Source of the DNA: Nitrosomonadales bacterium
GTDB lineage: Bacteria > Pseudomonadota > Gammaproteobacteria > Burkholderiales > Gallionellaceae
Reading direction: 5' to 3'
Length of the DNA stretch: 40,613 nucleotides
Assembly: GCA_025408405.1 (NCBI GenBank)
Contig: JANYJE010000077.1
Location: forward strand, 1 to 40,613
Part shown: piece after piece, positions 24,022-31,720 of the stretch
How the letters are laid out: each line of letters begins with the position of its first letter
How positions within the stretch are numbered: position 1 is the stretch's first letter
Notes under the pieces: generated by a model
The model's input: only the letters and a program-made list of their open reading frames with translations
What the model was told of the DNA's origin: nothing
Database searches by the model: none
Translations under genes and position numbers: made by a program

Positions 24022-25623
24022 TTAAATGGCGGCCTCGGCCTGATCGCGCAGATATTCCTCGTAGGTGCCGTGGTAATCGGACACACCCTTGGCGGTGATC
24101 TCGATGATGCGCGTAGCCAGCGAGGACACAAATTCGCGGTCATGGCTGACGAAGACCAGCGTACCTTTGTACAGGTCGAGCGCGGTGTTGAGTGACTCGA
24201 TGGCCTCCATGTCCATGTGGTTGGTCGGTTCGTCCATCAGCAGCACGTTGGGCTTCGCCAGCATCAGCTTGCCGAACAGCATGCGCCCCTTCTCGCCGCC
24301 GGACAGCACTTTCACTTTTTTCTTCACGTCGTCGCCGGAGAACAGCAGACGCCCCAGGGTGCCGCGCACCACCTGGTCGTCATCTGAAGGCCCGCGCCAA
24401 TCGGTCATCCAGTCCATCATGGTCTTGTCTTCGGCAAAATCGGCGGCGTGATCCTGCGCGTAGTAGCCAGGCTTGGCCTTGTCCGCCCACTTGATAGTGC
24501 CGGTGTCGGACGTAAGGTCGCCTGCCAGACAGCGCAGCAGGGTGGTCTTGCCGATACCGTTGGGGCCGATGATGGCGACCTTTTCACCGGCATCGATGCG
24601 GAAGTTCACGTTGGAAAACAGCACGCGGTCGAAGCCCTTGGCCAGGTGTTGCACTTCCACCGCGACGCGGTGCAGCTTCTCGCGCTCGTCGTATTCGAAA
24701 CGGATAAACGGATACTGGCGGCTGGAAGGCTTGATGTCCTCGATCTTGATCTTGTCGATCTGGCGCGCACGCGAAGTCGCCTGCTTGGCCTTGGAAGCAT
24801 TGGCAGAAAAGCGCGCCACGAAAGCCTTCAGCTCGGCGACCTTTTCCTTGGCCTTGACGTTGTCAGACGACTGCTGCTCGCGCGCCTGGGTAGACGCCAG
24901 CATGTAGTCGTTGTAGTTACCCGGATAAATGGTGATCTTGCCGTAATCGAGATCGGCCATGTGCGTGCACACGCTGTTGAGGAAATGACGGTCGTGCGAG
25001 ATGATCACCATGGTGCTGTTGCGCTGGTTGAGGATATCTTCCAGCCAGCGGATGGTGTTGATGTCGAGGTTGTTGGTGGGCTCGTCCAGCAGCAGGATTT
25101 CCGGGTCGGAAAACAGCGCCTGCGCCAGCAGCACACGCAGCTTGAAACCCGGTGCCACAGCACTCATCGGCCCGTTGTGCAGCTCCTGCGCAATGCCCAG
25201 CCCCAGCAGCAGCTCGCCGGCACGCGCCTCGGCGGTGTAGCCGTCGTACTCGGCGAATTTCGCTTCCAGGTTGGCGGCGTGCATATAGTCTTCTTCCGTC
25301 GCATCGGGGTTGGCATAGATCGCATCGCGCTCGGACATCACCTCCCACATCTCGGTGTGCCCCATCAGCACCACGGTCAGCACGCGCACGTCTTCGTAGG
25401 CGAACTGATCCTGGCGCAACTTGCCCAGGCGCTCGTCACGGTCCAGCATCACGTTGCCGCCAGACTGCTCCAGATCGCCGCCGAGAATCTTCATGAAAGT
25501 GGACTTGCCGCAACCGTTCGCGCCGATCAGGCCGTAACGGTTGCCATCGCCAAATTTGACGGAAACATTCTCGAAAAGCGGCTTGGCGCCGAACTGCATG
25601 GTGATATTTGCTGTGGATAACAT
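24022..25623 (-). CDS. ybiT: ABC-F family ATPase, YbiT type
   Basis: This 533-residue soluble protein has two ABC cassettes and no membrane domain, the ABC-F plan. Walker A motifs are [10 protein letters not shown] (about 34-43) and [10 protein letters not shown] (about 350-359); signature and Walker B strings include [12 protein letters not shown] and [12 protein letters not shown], with [11 protein letters not shown] in the second cassette. The linker is long and charged with [20 protein letters not shown]. Sequence through [20 protein letters not shown] is closest to E. coli YbiT. ABC-F proteins act on the ribosome to relieve stalled translation. The first cassette has [14 protein letters not shown] instead of the usual SGG signature, which is a YbiT trait. 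Confidence 0.94.
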   Translation of the reverse strand: MLSTANITMQFGAKPLFENVSVKFGDGNRYGLIGANGCGKSTFMKILGGDLEQSGGNVMLDRDERLGKLRQDQFAYEDVRVLTVVLMGHTEMWEVMSERDAIYANPDATEEDYMHAANLEAKFAEYDGYTAEARAGELLLGLGIAQELHNGPMSAVAPGFKLRVLLAQALFSDPEILLLDEPTNNLDINTIRWLEDILNQRNSTMVIISHDRHFLNSVCTHMADLDYGKITIYPGNYNDYMLASTQAREQQSSDNVKAKEKVAELKAFVARFSANASKAKQATSRARQIDKIKIEDIKPSSRQYPFIRFEYDEREKLHRVAVEVQHLAKGFDRVLFSNVNFRIDAGEKVAIIGPNGIGKTTLLRCLAGDLTSDTGTIKWADKAKPGYYAQDHAADFAEDKTMMDWMTDWRGPSDDDQVVRGTLGRLLFSGDDVKKKVKVLSGGEKGRMLFGKLMLAKPNVLLMDEPTNHMDMEAIESLNTALDLYKGTLVFVSHDREFVSSLATRIIEITAKGVSDYHGTYEEYLRDQAEAAI

Positions 25624-25742
25624 GGTGTGCCTTACAAAAATTAGGCGCGCATTCTACCACTTAGGGGCTGCCTAAGCAGCGACGCTGCTTTCCGGGCGCA
25701 GTATCGGCTAAAATGCCCCACCTATTTATTTGCAGGTATCCC

Positions 25743-27014
25743 ATGGTTCCCCATCTCACCACCGCACTAAACGGTCCGCTGCTGGATCTGGAGAAACGCC
25801 TTCTCCTTGCCCAACCGACCATAGAGCACTGGTTCCGCACGCAATGGATGGATCACACGCCGCCTTTCTACTGTTCAGTCGATTTGCGCAACAGCGGCTT
25901 CAAGCTGGCGCCGGTGGATACCAATCTGTTTCCCGGCGGTTTCAACAACCTTAACCGCGATTTTCTGCCGCTGTGCGTGCAGGCGGCACAGAGCGCGATC
26001 GAAAAGATCTGTCCGGACGCGCGCGGTGTGCTGCTGATTCCGGAGAACCACACGCGCAACCTGTTTTACCTGCAGAACGTCGCGCAGATTGTAACTGTGC
26101 TCAGGAGCGCCGGGATGAAGGTACGCGTGGGCAGCCTGCTGCCCGAGATCACCCAGCCCACCACGCTGGAACTGCCCAACGGCGGCGCACTCACACTGGA
26201 ACCCTTGCTGCGCACCGGCAACCGCCTGCACCTGGCCAATTTTGATCCGTGCATCGTGTTGCTGAATAACGACCTGTCCGCCGGTGTGCCGGAGATTCTG
26301 AGCCATCTGGAGCAGGATATCTTGCCGCCGCTGCTTGCGGGCTGGACGACACGGCGCAAATCCACCCATTTCGGAGCTTACGAACGCGTAGCCACTGAAT
26401 TTGCCCAGCTGCTCGATATCGACCCGTGGCTGATCAACCCCTATTTCGGTCACTGCGGCAAGATTGATTTTCAGCAACGCAGTGGCGAGGACTGTCTGGC
26501 GGCGCAGGTCGACAACGTGCTGCAGAATATCAAGATGAAGTACGCCGAATACGGCGTGAAGGAATCGCCTTTCGTCATCGTCAAGGCGGATGCCGGTACT
26601 TACGGCATGGGCATCATGACGGTGAAGGATGCCAGCGAGGTGCGCGACCTCAATCGCAAGCAACGCAACAAGATGGCGGTGGTAAAAGAGGGGCTGGAAG
26701 TGCACGACGTGCTGGTGCAGGAGGGGGTGTATACCTTCGAGAGCATCAACGAAGCGGTGGCCGAGCCGGTGGTGTACATGATCGACCGCTATGTTGTCGG
26801 CGGCTTCTACCGTGTACACACCGGGCGTGGCGTGGATGAAAACCTGAATGCCACCGGCATGCACTTCGAACCGCTGGCTTTCGAGAGTTGCTGCGCCTTT
26901 CCCAATCCAGATTGTGAGCCGGACGACACACCCAACCGCTTCTATGCCTACGGCGTGGTGGCACGATTGGCGCTGCTGGCGGCATCTGTGGAGCTGGAGG
27001 AGATGTCTGAGTGA
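25743..27014 (+). CDS. gshA: Glutamate-cysteine ligase (Acidithiobacillus-type)
   Basis: GshA makes gamma-glutamylcysteine, the first step of glutathione synthesis. This 423-residue protein belongs to the short, ferrooxidans-type family (TIGR02049-like), unrelated in length to E. coli GshA. Recognisable segments are FYCSVDLRNSGFKLAPVDTN, FPGGFNNLN, PENHTRNLFY, KADAGTYGMGIMTV and DRYVVGGFYRVHTGRG. The ATP-grasp-like C-terminal part is intact. ATG 25743 follows AGG 6 bases upstream; the frame extends 10 codons further without support. gshB is not in the window. The stop overlaps the apbE start by one base (TGATG). It is the first gene of a six-gene operon and divergent from ybiT. Confidence 0.92.
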   Translation: MVPHLTTALNGPLLDLEKRLLLAQPTIEHWFRTQWMDHTPPFYCSVDLRNSGFKLAPVDTNLFPGGFNNLNRDFLPLCVQAAQSAIEKICPDARGVLLIPENHTRNLFYLQNVAQIVTVLRSAGMKVRVGSLLPEITQPTTLELPNGGALTLEPLLRTGNRLHLANFDPCIVLLNNDLSAGVPEILSHLEQDILPPLLAGWTTRRKSTHFGAYERVATEFAQLLDIDPWLINPYFGHCGKIDFQQRSGEDCLAAQVDNVLQNIKMKYAEYGVKESPFVIVKADAGTYGMGIMTVKDASEVRDLNRKQRNKMAVVKEGLEVHDVLVQEGVYTFESINEAVAEPVVYMIDRYVVGGFYRVHTGRGVDENLNATGMHFEPLAFESCCAFPNPDCEPDDTPNRFYAYGVVARLALLAASVELEEMSE

Positions 27015-28135
27015 TGGCTGACATCAGGAAATCGTGCTTAGGATTCAGGATGCGGGATTCGGGATTCTGCAAAGGATTGCTGCGTGCGCTGTCTTGTATC
27101 CTGCTTCCTGCATCCTGCTTCCTGTTAACTGCCTGCAGCAAAGAGCCGCCGACCTATCAGGAGCAGGGTTATGTATTTGGCACGCTGGTGGAAGTTAGCG
27201 TGTACGGCGAGGAAGAGGCGCACGCCAAGCATGCCGTCGCCTCCGTGATGCAGGAATTCCAGCGCCTGCACGACATGCTGCACGCATGGAAACCCTCCGA
27301 GCTGAGTGCGCTGAATGCCGCGTTCGCACAGGGCAAAGCGCAAGCGGTCTCGCCGGAACTGGCGGCCATGCTGACTGACGCCGCACAGCTCTCGGCGCTG
27401 TCGGATGGCTTGTTCAATCCGGCCATCGGCGGACTGGTACAGCTATGGGGTTTCCACGCGGATGAATTCAAGGCCGCCCTGCCGGATGAGAAACACTTGG
27501 CCCAGCTGGTCGCGGCACAACCGCAGATGAAGGACATCATCATTTCCACCACACAAGGGGAGAGGGGGTTTGTTGCTGGTAGCCGCAACCGCGCCGTGCA
27601 GCTCGACCTCGGCGGCTATGCCAAAGGCTATGCGCTGGACCGCGCCATCGCCCTGCTCAAGCAGCAAGGCGTGCACAATGCCCTGGTCAATATCGGTGGC
27701 AACGTGATGGCACTGGGCACGCACGGCTCGCGTCCATGGCGCGTGGGCATCCAGCATCCGCGCAAGCCCGGTCCGCTGGCCACGCTGGAACTGCATGACG
27801 GCGAGGCCATCGGCACCTCGGGCGACTATCAGCGTTACTTCGAGCTGGGAGACCGCCGCTATTGCCACCTCATCGACCCCAGGTCAGGCCAGCCGGCACA
27901 TGGCGTGCAGGCGGTCACCGTGCTTACTCAGGGTGCGCGCGCCGGTGTGCTGTCGGATGCGGCATCCAAACCCCTGTTTATCGCCGGCCCTCTTGGATGG
28001 AGGGCAGCCGCGCAAAAAATGCAGATAGGCGCAGCCATGCTGATCTCCGCAGACGGAGTCGTTCATCTAAGCGCTGCCATGCAGAAACGGCTAGAATTCA
28101 CAGATAAAGCCGTAGTCACACTGCTTGAGCCATGA
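27014..28135 (+). CDS. apbE: FAD:protein FMN transferase (ApbE), lipoprotein
   Basis: ApbE attaches FMN to threonine of target flavoproteins such as Na-NQR or RnfG subunits on the outer side of the inner membrane. The 373-residue protein has a lipoprotein signal ending LLTAC (Cys about 41), then GTLVEVSVYGEE, FNPAIGGLVQLWGF, VQLDLGGYAKGYALDRA and NALVNIGGNVMALG, with the C-terminal HLIDPRSGQPA. The start is ATG 27014, or an internal ATG at 27050 giving a more normal signal length. The signal peptide is coded by repeated ATCCTGCTTCCTGC units. About ten extra residues (TTQGERGFVAG) precede VQLDLGGYAKG. The stop overlaps the next start (ATGA). Confidence 0.93.
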   Translation: MADIRKSCLGFRMRDSGFCKGLLRALSCILLPASCFLLTACSKEPPTYQEQGYVFGTLVEVSVYGEEEAHAKHAVASVMQEFQRLHDMLHAWKPSELSALNAAFAQGKAQAVSPELAAMLTDAAQLSALSDGLFNPAIGGLVQLWGFHADEFKAALPDEKHLAQLVAAQPQMKDIIISTTQGERGFVAGSRNRAVQLDLGGYAKGYALDRAIALLKQQGVHNALVNIGGNVMALGTHGSRPWRVGIQHPRKPGPLATLELHDGEAIGTSGDYQRYFELGDRRYCHLIDPRSGQPAHGVQAVTVLTQGARAGVLSDAASKPLFIAGPLGWRAAAQKMQIGAAMLISADGVVHLSAAMQKRLEFTDKAVVTLLEP

Positions 28136-28338
28136 CCACACCGGAGCAGGACAAGCTGCAGCAGAATGTAGAACGCACAGCGGCTGTGCATGCACTTAAA
28201 GCGATTCGTACTATCGTGGATGCAGAGCAACAGGATGAGGCGGCACGCGCCCGTCTGTTGTATGCCTTTCTGTCATATGGCTGGATTGTTTTATTGTGTG
28301 CCGTGTTTTTGCTGGCGCATTTTCTTGGAGTTTTCTGA
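28132..28338 (+). CDS. Small single-span membrane protein
   Basis: This 68-residue protein has a charged, helical N-terminus (TTPEQDKLQQNVERTAAVHAL) and one C-terminal membrane helix (about residues 47-68, YGWIVLLCAVFLLAHFLGVF). I do not recognise its family. The ATG overlaps the apbE stop by 4 bases and the stop is directly followed by the EIIA start, so it is embedded in the operon and probably translated. A tail-anchored topology with the charged part in the cytoplasm is likely. It might tether or regulate a neighbour, but nothing in its sequence shows this. Confidence 0.75.
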   Translation: MTTPEQDKLQQNVERTAAVHALKAIRTIVDAEQQDEAARARLLYAFLSYGWIVLLCAVFLLAHFLGVF

Positions 28339-28722
28339 ATGGTTGGAATATTGCTGGTTACGCACAACGGCTTGGGCGACAGCCTCATTGATTGTATCGG
28401 CCATGTGCTGGGCAACATTCCATCACACCTGAAGTCGCTGTCTGTCCTGGCGAGTGATGATCCGCTGGCAAAGGAAGCAGAAGCGCGTGCACTGATCGCG
28501 GGGCTGGACCATGGAGATGGCGTACTGCTGCTTGCCGATCTGTTTGGTGCCACCCCCTGCAATATTGCCGGCCGCCTGTATCAGCCGGGGCGGGTGCAGG
28601 GCGTGGCGGGAGTCAACCTGCCCATGCTGTTACGCGTCGTTGTCTACCATGACAAGCCCTTGGCTGAACTGGCTCAGCTTGCACTCGACGGCGGTCGTGA
28701 TTTCGTAGTTCCAATCAACTAA
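28339..28722 (+). CDS. PTS system mannose/fructose-family IIA component
   Basis: This 127-residue EIIA(Man)-type domain has phosphoryl-accepting His9 in VGILLVTHNGLG, and the motif LLADLFGATPCNI typical of the family. It receives phosphate from HPr. No EIIB, EIIC or EIID genes follow, so it probably belongs to a regulatory phosphorelay rather than sugar uptake; in betaproteobacteria such incomplete PTS sets are common. It starts 1 base after the small membrane gene and precedes HPr by 13 bases. Confidence 0.92.
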   Translation: MVGILLVTHNGLGDSLIDCIGHVLGNIPSHLKSLSVLASDDPLAKEAEARALIAGLDHGDGVLLLADLFGATPCNIAGRLYQPGRVQGVAGVNLPMLLRVVVYHDKPLAELAQLALDGGRDFVVPIN

Positions 28723-28735
28723 CGCAAAGGCCGCA

Positions 28736-29005
28736 ATGCTGCTACAAGACGCACTGATCATTAACAAGCTCGGCCTGCATGCCCGCGCTTCCGCCAAGCT
28801 GACCCAGCTCGCCTCGCAGTATCCCTGTGAAGTATGGCTGTCGCGCAATGGTCGCCGCATCAACGCAAAAAGTATCATGGGCGTAATGATGCTGGCGGCA
28901 GGCAAGGGCAGCACCATCACTATCGAGATCAATGGCGAACAGGAACAGGAAGCGATGCATGCGCTGGTTGCGCTGATAGCGAATTACTTTGGGGAGGGCG
29001 AATGA
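28736..29005 (+). CDS. ptsH: Phosphocarrier protein HPr
   Basis: HPr passes phosphate from enzyme I to EIIA proteins. The 89 residues include the active His15 in NKLGLHARASAK and Ser46 in AKSIMGVMMLA, the site used by HPr kinase in bacteria that have HprK; HprK is not in this window. Otherwise the fold is standard: four strands and three helices. Its stop overlaps the EI start (ATGA). Confidence 0.95.
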   Translation: MLLQDALIINKLGLHARASAKLTQLASQYPCEVWLSRNGRRINAKSIMGVMMLAAGKGSTITIEINGEQEQEAMHALVALIANYFGEGE

Positions 29006-30726
29006 GCTTTACGCTGCACGGTCTTCCAGTTTCCAGCGGCATCGCCATCGGCCATGCACATCTGGTTTCGCATACCTCGCTGGAAGTTGCGCACTATGTG
29101 TTGCCCAAGCACATGGTTCTGGAAGAAGTAACGCGCCTGAACGCCGCGCTGGAAACCACGCGCGCCGAACTGGCAGCCCTGCGTGAGCATCGTCCGCAAC
29201 AGGCTGCGGCAGAATTTGACGCCTTCATCGATTTGCATCTGATGATCCTGGCCGATGACCACATCAGCCATGCCGCGCGCGAGATGGTGTTGCGCGAGCA
29301 GTGCAATGCGGAATGGGCGCTCAAGGTGCAGATGGACGGGCTGGTTGCGCAATTCGAGGCATTTGACGATGTCTATCTGCGCGAGCGCAAGACTGACGTG
29401 GTGCAAGTGGTCGAACGCATCCTCAAAACCATGAGTGGCCAGCCCGGCCATGTGCCGCCGGCCGGCAAGCAGGGGGTAATGCTGATCCTGGTGGCGCATG
29501 ATGTCAGCCCGGCAGATCTGATCCAGCTCAAGCCGCACCAGTTTGGCGCCATTCTGACCGATCTGGGCGGCGCCACCTCGCACACCTCCATCGTCGCGCG
29601 CAGCCTGAACACGCCGTGCGTGGTGGGTCTGCACCATGCGCGCGAGCTTATCAAAGACAACGACATGCTGATCGTTGACGGCGCTCAGGGTGTGATTATC
29701 GTCAACCCGGATAAGCCGATCCTGGCCGAATACAAGTTGCGCCAGACCCAGCTGGAGCTGGAGCGGCAAAAACTCAAACGCCTTAAAACCGCGCGCGCCA
29801 CCACGCTGGACGGAACCGTCATCGAGATGTATGCCAACATCGAAATGCCTAACGACCTGGCCGATGTAAAGGAAAACGGCGCGACCGGCATCGGCCTGTT
29901 CCGCAGCGAATTCCTGTTTCTTAACCGCGATGTGCTGCCTGATGAAGACGAACAGTTCGAAGCTTACCGCGCAGTGGCCGAAGGAATGGAGGGCTTGCCG
30001 GTCACCATCCGTACCTTCGACCTGGGTGCCGACAAGCAGCTCAACAGCAGCAAGCGCGTGGCCAGCAACCCCGCGCTGGGCCTGCGCGCCATCCGCCTGA
30101 GCCTGGCCGAACCGCAGATGTTCCGCACCCAGTTGCGCGCCTTGCTGCGCGCCTCGCACTACGGCAACATAAAAATCCTGGTGCCCATGTTATCCGGCCC
30201 CTCCGAAATCAACCAGACGCTGCAATTCATTGCCGCCACCAAACAGTCTCTGGACAAGGAAGGGATTCACTACAATCCGGCCATGCAAATTGGCGGCATG
30301 ATAGAAATTCCGGCTGCGGCATTGTCGCTCAATGCATTTCTCAAAAAACTGGATTTCCTTTCCATCGGCACCAACGACCTGATCCAGTACACGCTGGCAA
30401 TCGACCGCACCGACGAAGAGGTCGCGCACCTGTATGACCCGCTGCACCCCGCCGTGCTGCACCTGTTGTCGCACGTGATCAGCGGCGCCAACAAGGCTGG
30501 CGTGCCGGTTTCGGTGTGCGGCGAAATGGCCGGCGAACTATCCTACACGCGCCTCTTGCTTGGGCTCGGGCTGCGCCAGTTTTCCATGCATCCGGCCCAG
30601 CTCTTGGCCACCAAGCAGCGCGTGCTTACCACCAGCCTGCCCGAAATCGCCACGCTGACGCAGAGAATAATGCGCGCCAGCGACCCCATGAAGATACGCG
30701 ATTTGCTGGATCGCTTGAATGCGTGA
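29002..30726 (+). CDS. ptsI: PTS enzyme I (phosphoenolpyruvate-protein phosphotransferase)
   Basis: Enzyme I takes phosphate from PEP and hands it to HPr. The 574-residue protein has the N-terminal HPr-binding and phospho-His domains with active His194 in GGATSHTSIVAR, then the PEP-binding TIM barrel: GIGLFRSEFLFLNR, DLGADKQLNSS, NPALGLRAIRL, the Mg/PEP motif MIEIPAAAL and LSIGTNDLIQYTLAIDR, and active Cys in VCGEMAG. ATG 29002 is preceded by GGGGAGGG and overlaps the HPr stop. This is the last gene of the gshA-apbE-EIIA-HPr-EI run. No permease subunit follows. Confidence 0.96.
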   Translation: MSFTLHGLPVSSGIAIGHAHLVSHTSLEVAHYVLPKHMVLEEVTRLNAALETTRAELAALREHRPQQAAAEFDAFIDLHLMILADDHISHAAREMVLREQCNAEWALKVQMDGLVAQFEAFDDVYLRERKTDVVQVVERILKTMSGQPGHVPPAGKQGVMLILVAHDVSPADLIQLKPHQFGAILTDLGGATSHTSIVARSLNTPCVVGLHHARELIKDNDMLIVDGAQGVIIVNPDKPILAEYKLRQTQLELERQKLKRLKTARATTLDGTVIEMYANIEMPNDLADVKENGATGIGLFRSEFLFLNRDVLPDEDEQFEAYRAVAEGMEGLPVTIRTFDLGADKQLNSSKRVASNPALGLRAIRLSLAEPQMFRTQLRALLRASHYGNIKILVPMLSGPSEINQTLQFIAATKQSLDKEGIHYNPAMQIGGMIEIPAAALSLNAFLKKLDFLSIGTNDLIQYTLAIDRTDEEVAHLYDPLHPAVLHLLSHVISGANKAGVPVSVCGEMAGELSYTRLLLGLGLRQFSMHPAQLLATKQRVLTTSLPEIATLTQRIMRASDPMKIRDLLDRLNA

Positions 30727-30807
30727 GAAGCGGCGTCAAATGCAAGACCCGATCCTGATATTTAACAGGCCCCGATATTCTTTCTCAGCCTCGTGCAAGG
30801 AGATCGT

Positions 30808-31641
30808 ATGAAACACACAAGATTTACAACACTGCTTGCCCTCGTATTTACCTTGCTGTGCACCTTGCCTTCTGTCACGCACGCAACAGGTGCCGGCATT
30901 GAATGGGACACGCTCAATCAGGAAGCGAGGGAACTCTACCGCGCAGGCAAGAATGACCGTGCTGTCGAGGTTGCTCAGAAAGCGCTGCAGGTCGCCGAAG
31001 AGAATGTCGGCCCCAACCATCCTGATGTGGCGACGAGCCTGAACATACTGGCTCTGCTTTATCAAACCCAGGGCGACTACGCCAGGGCGGTGCCACTCTA
31101 CAAGCGCTCACTGGCGATACGGGAGAAGGCCCTCGGCCCCGACCATCGCTCTGTGGCGACGAGCCTGAACAATCTGGCCGGGCTCTACCAAACCCAGGGC
31201 GACTACGCCAAGGCGAAACCGCTCTTCAAGCGCGCGCTGGCGATCACGGAGAAGGCCCTCGGCCCCGACCACCCCTCTGTGGCGACGAGCTTGAACAATC
31301 TGGCCGTGCTCTACGACACCCAGGGTGACTGCGCCAAGGCGGAACCGCTCTACAAGCGCGCACTGGCGATCGAGGAGAAGGCGCTTGGTCCCGACCACCC
31401 CTCTGTGGCGACGAGCCTGAACAACCTAGCTGCGCTCTACGACACCCAGGGTGACCACGCCAAGGCGGAACCGCTCTACAAGCGCGCACTGGCGATCGAG
31501 GAGAAGGCGCTTGGTCCCGACCATCCCGATGTGGCGACGAGCCTGGAGAACCTTGCGGGCTTGTATCGGGCCACAAATCGGAGTTCGGAAGCCGAGGCGT
31601 TGGAGCAGCGCGCGGCGCGCATTCGCGCCATCGGGAGATAA
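30808..31641 (+). CDS. Exported tetratricopeptide-repeat protein (kinesin-light-chain-like TPRs)
   Basis: This 277-residue protein has a signal peptide (residues 1-27, cut after THA) and then a helical segment followed by four full 42-residue TPR units (ALGPDHPSVATSLNNLA, LYDTQGDYAKAEPLYKRALAIEEK) and a fifth broken unit. TPR_10/12-type repeats mediate protein-protein contacts, probably in the periplasm. The units are nearly identical in DNA as well as protein, so the array expanded recently. ATG 30808 has AAGGAG 8 bases upstream. No enzymatic domain and no obvious partner gene; it is convergent with relA. Confidence 0.9.
   Translation: MKHTRFTTLLALVFTLLCTLPSVTHATGAGIEWDTLNQEARELYRAGKNDRAVEVAQKALQVAEENVGPNHPDVATSLNILALLYQTQGDYARAVPLYKRSLAIREKALGPDHRSVATSLNNLAGLYQTQGDYAKAKPLFKRALAITEKALGPDHPSVATSLNNLAVLYDTQGDCAKAEPLYKRALAIEEKALGPDHPSVATSLNNLAALYDTQGDHAKAEPLYKRALAIEEKALGPDHPDVATSLENLAGLYRATNRSSEAEALEQRAARIRAIGR
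31010..31545 (+). repeat. Tandem 126-bp repeats encoding TPR units
   Basis: About four head-to-tail copies of a 126-base unit starting near CCCGACCA(C/T)CCCTCTGTGG; the last two (about 31266-31391 and 31392-31517) differ at only a few positions. Copy number is likely to vary between strains by slippage or recombination. Confidence 0.8.
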
Positions 31642-31720
31642 CAAGCTCATTTCGCGAGCGCTGCGGGCAGGCCATGCTGCTTCCTTATCATTGCCTGATT
31701 GACGACTTGCGCTGTGTTCA

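Noticed and set aside
24448-25620. 390-codon open frame on the plus strand opposite the YbiT-type ABC-F gene
   Set aside because: Shadow of a GC-rich gene; low-complexity composition, no ribosome site and no family resemblance.
28984-30159. 391-codon open frame on the minus strand opposite enzyme I
   Set aside because: Antisense shadow; the plus-strand product is unmistakable enzyme I.
31010-31545. Regular repeats as a CRISPR array
   Set aside because: Units are 126 bases, contiguous, in frame and encode TPR motifs; there are no spacers.
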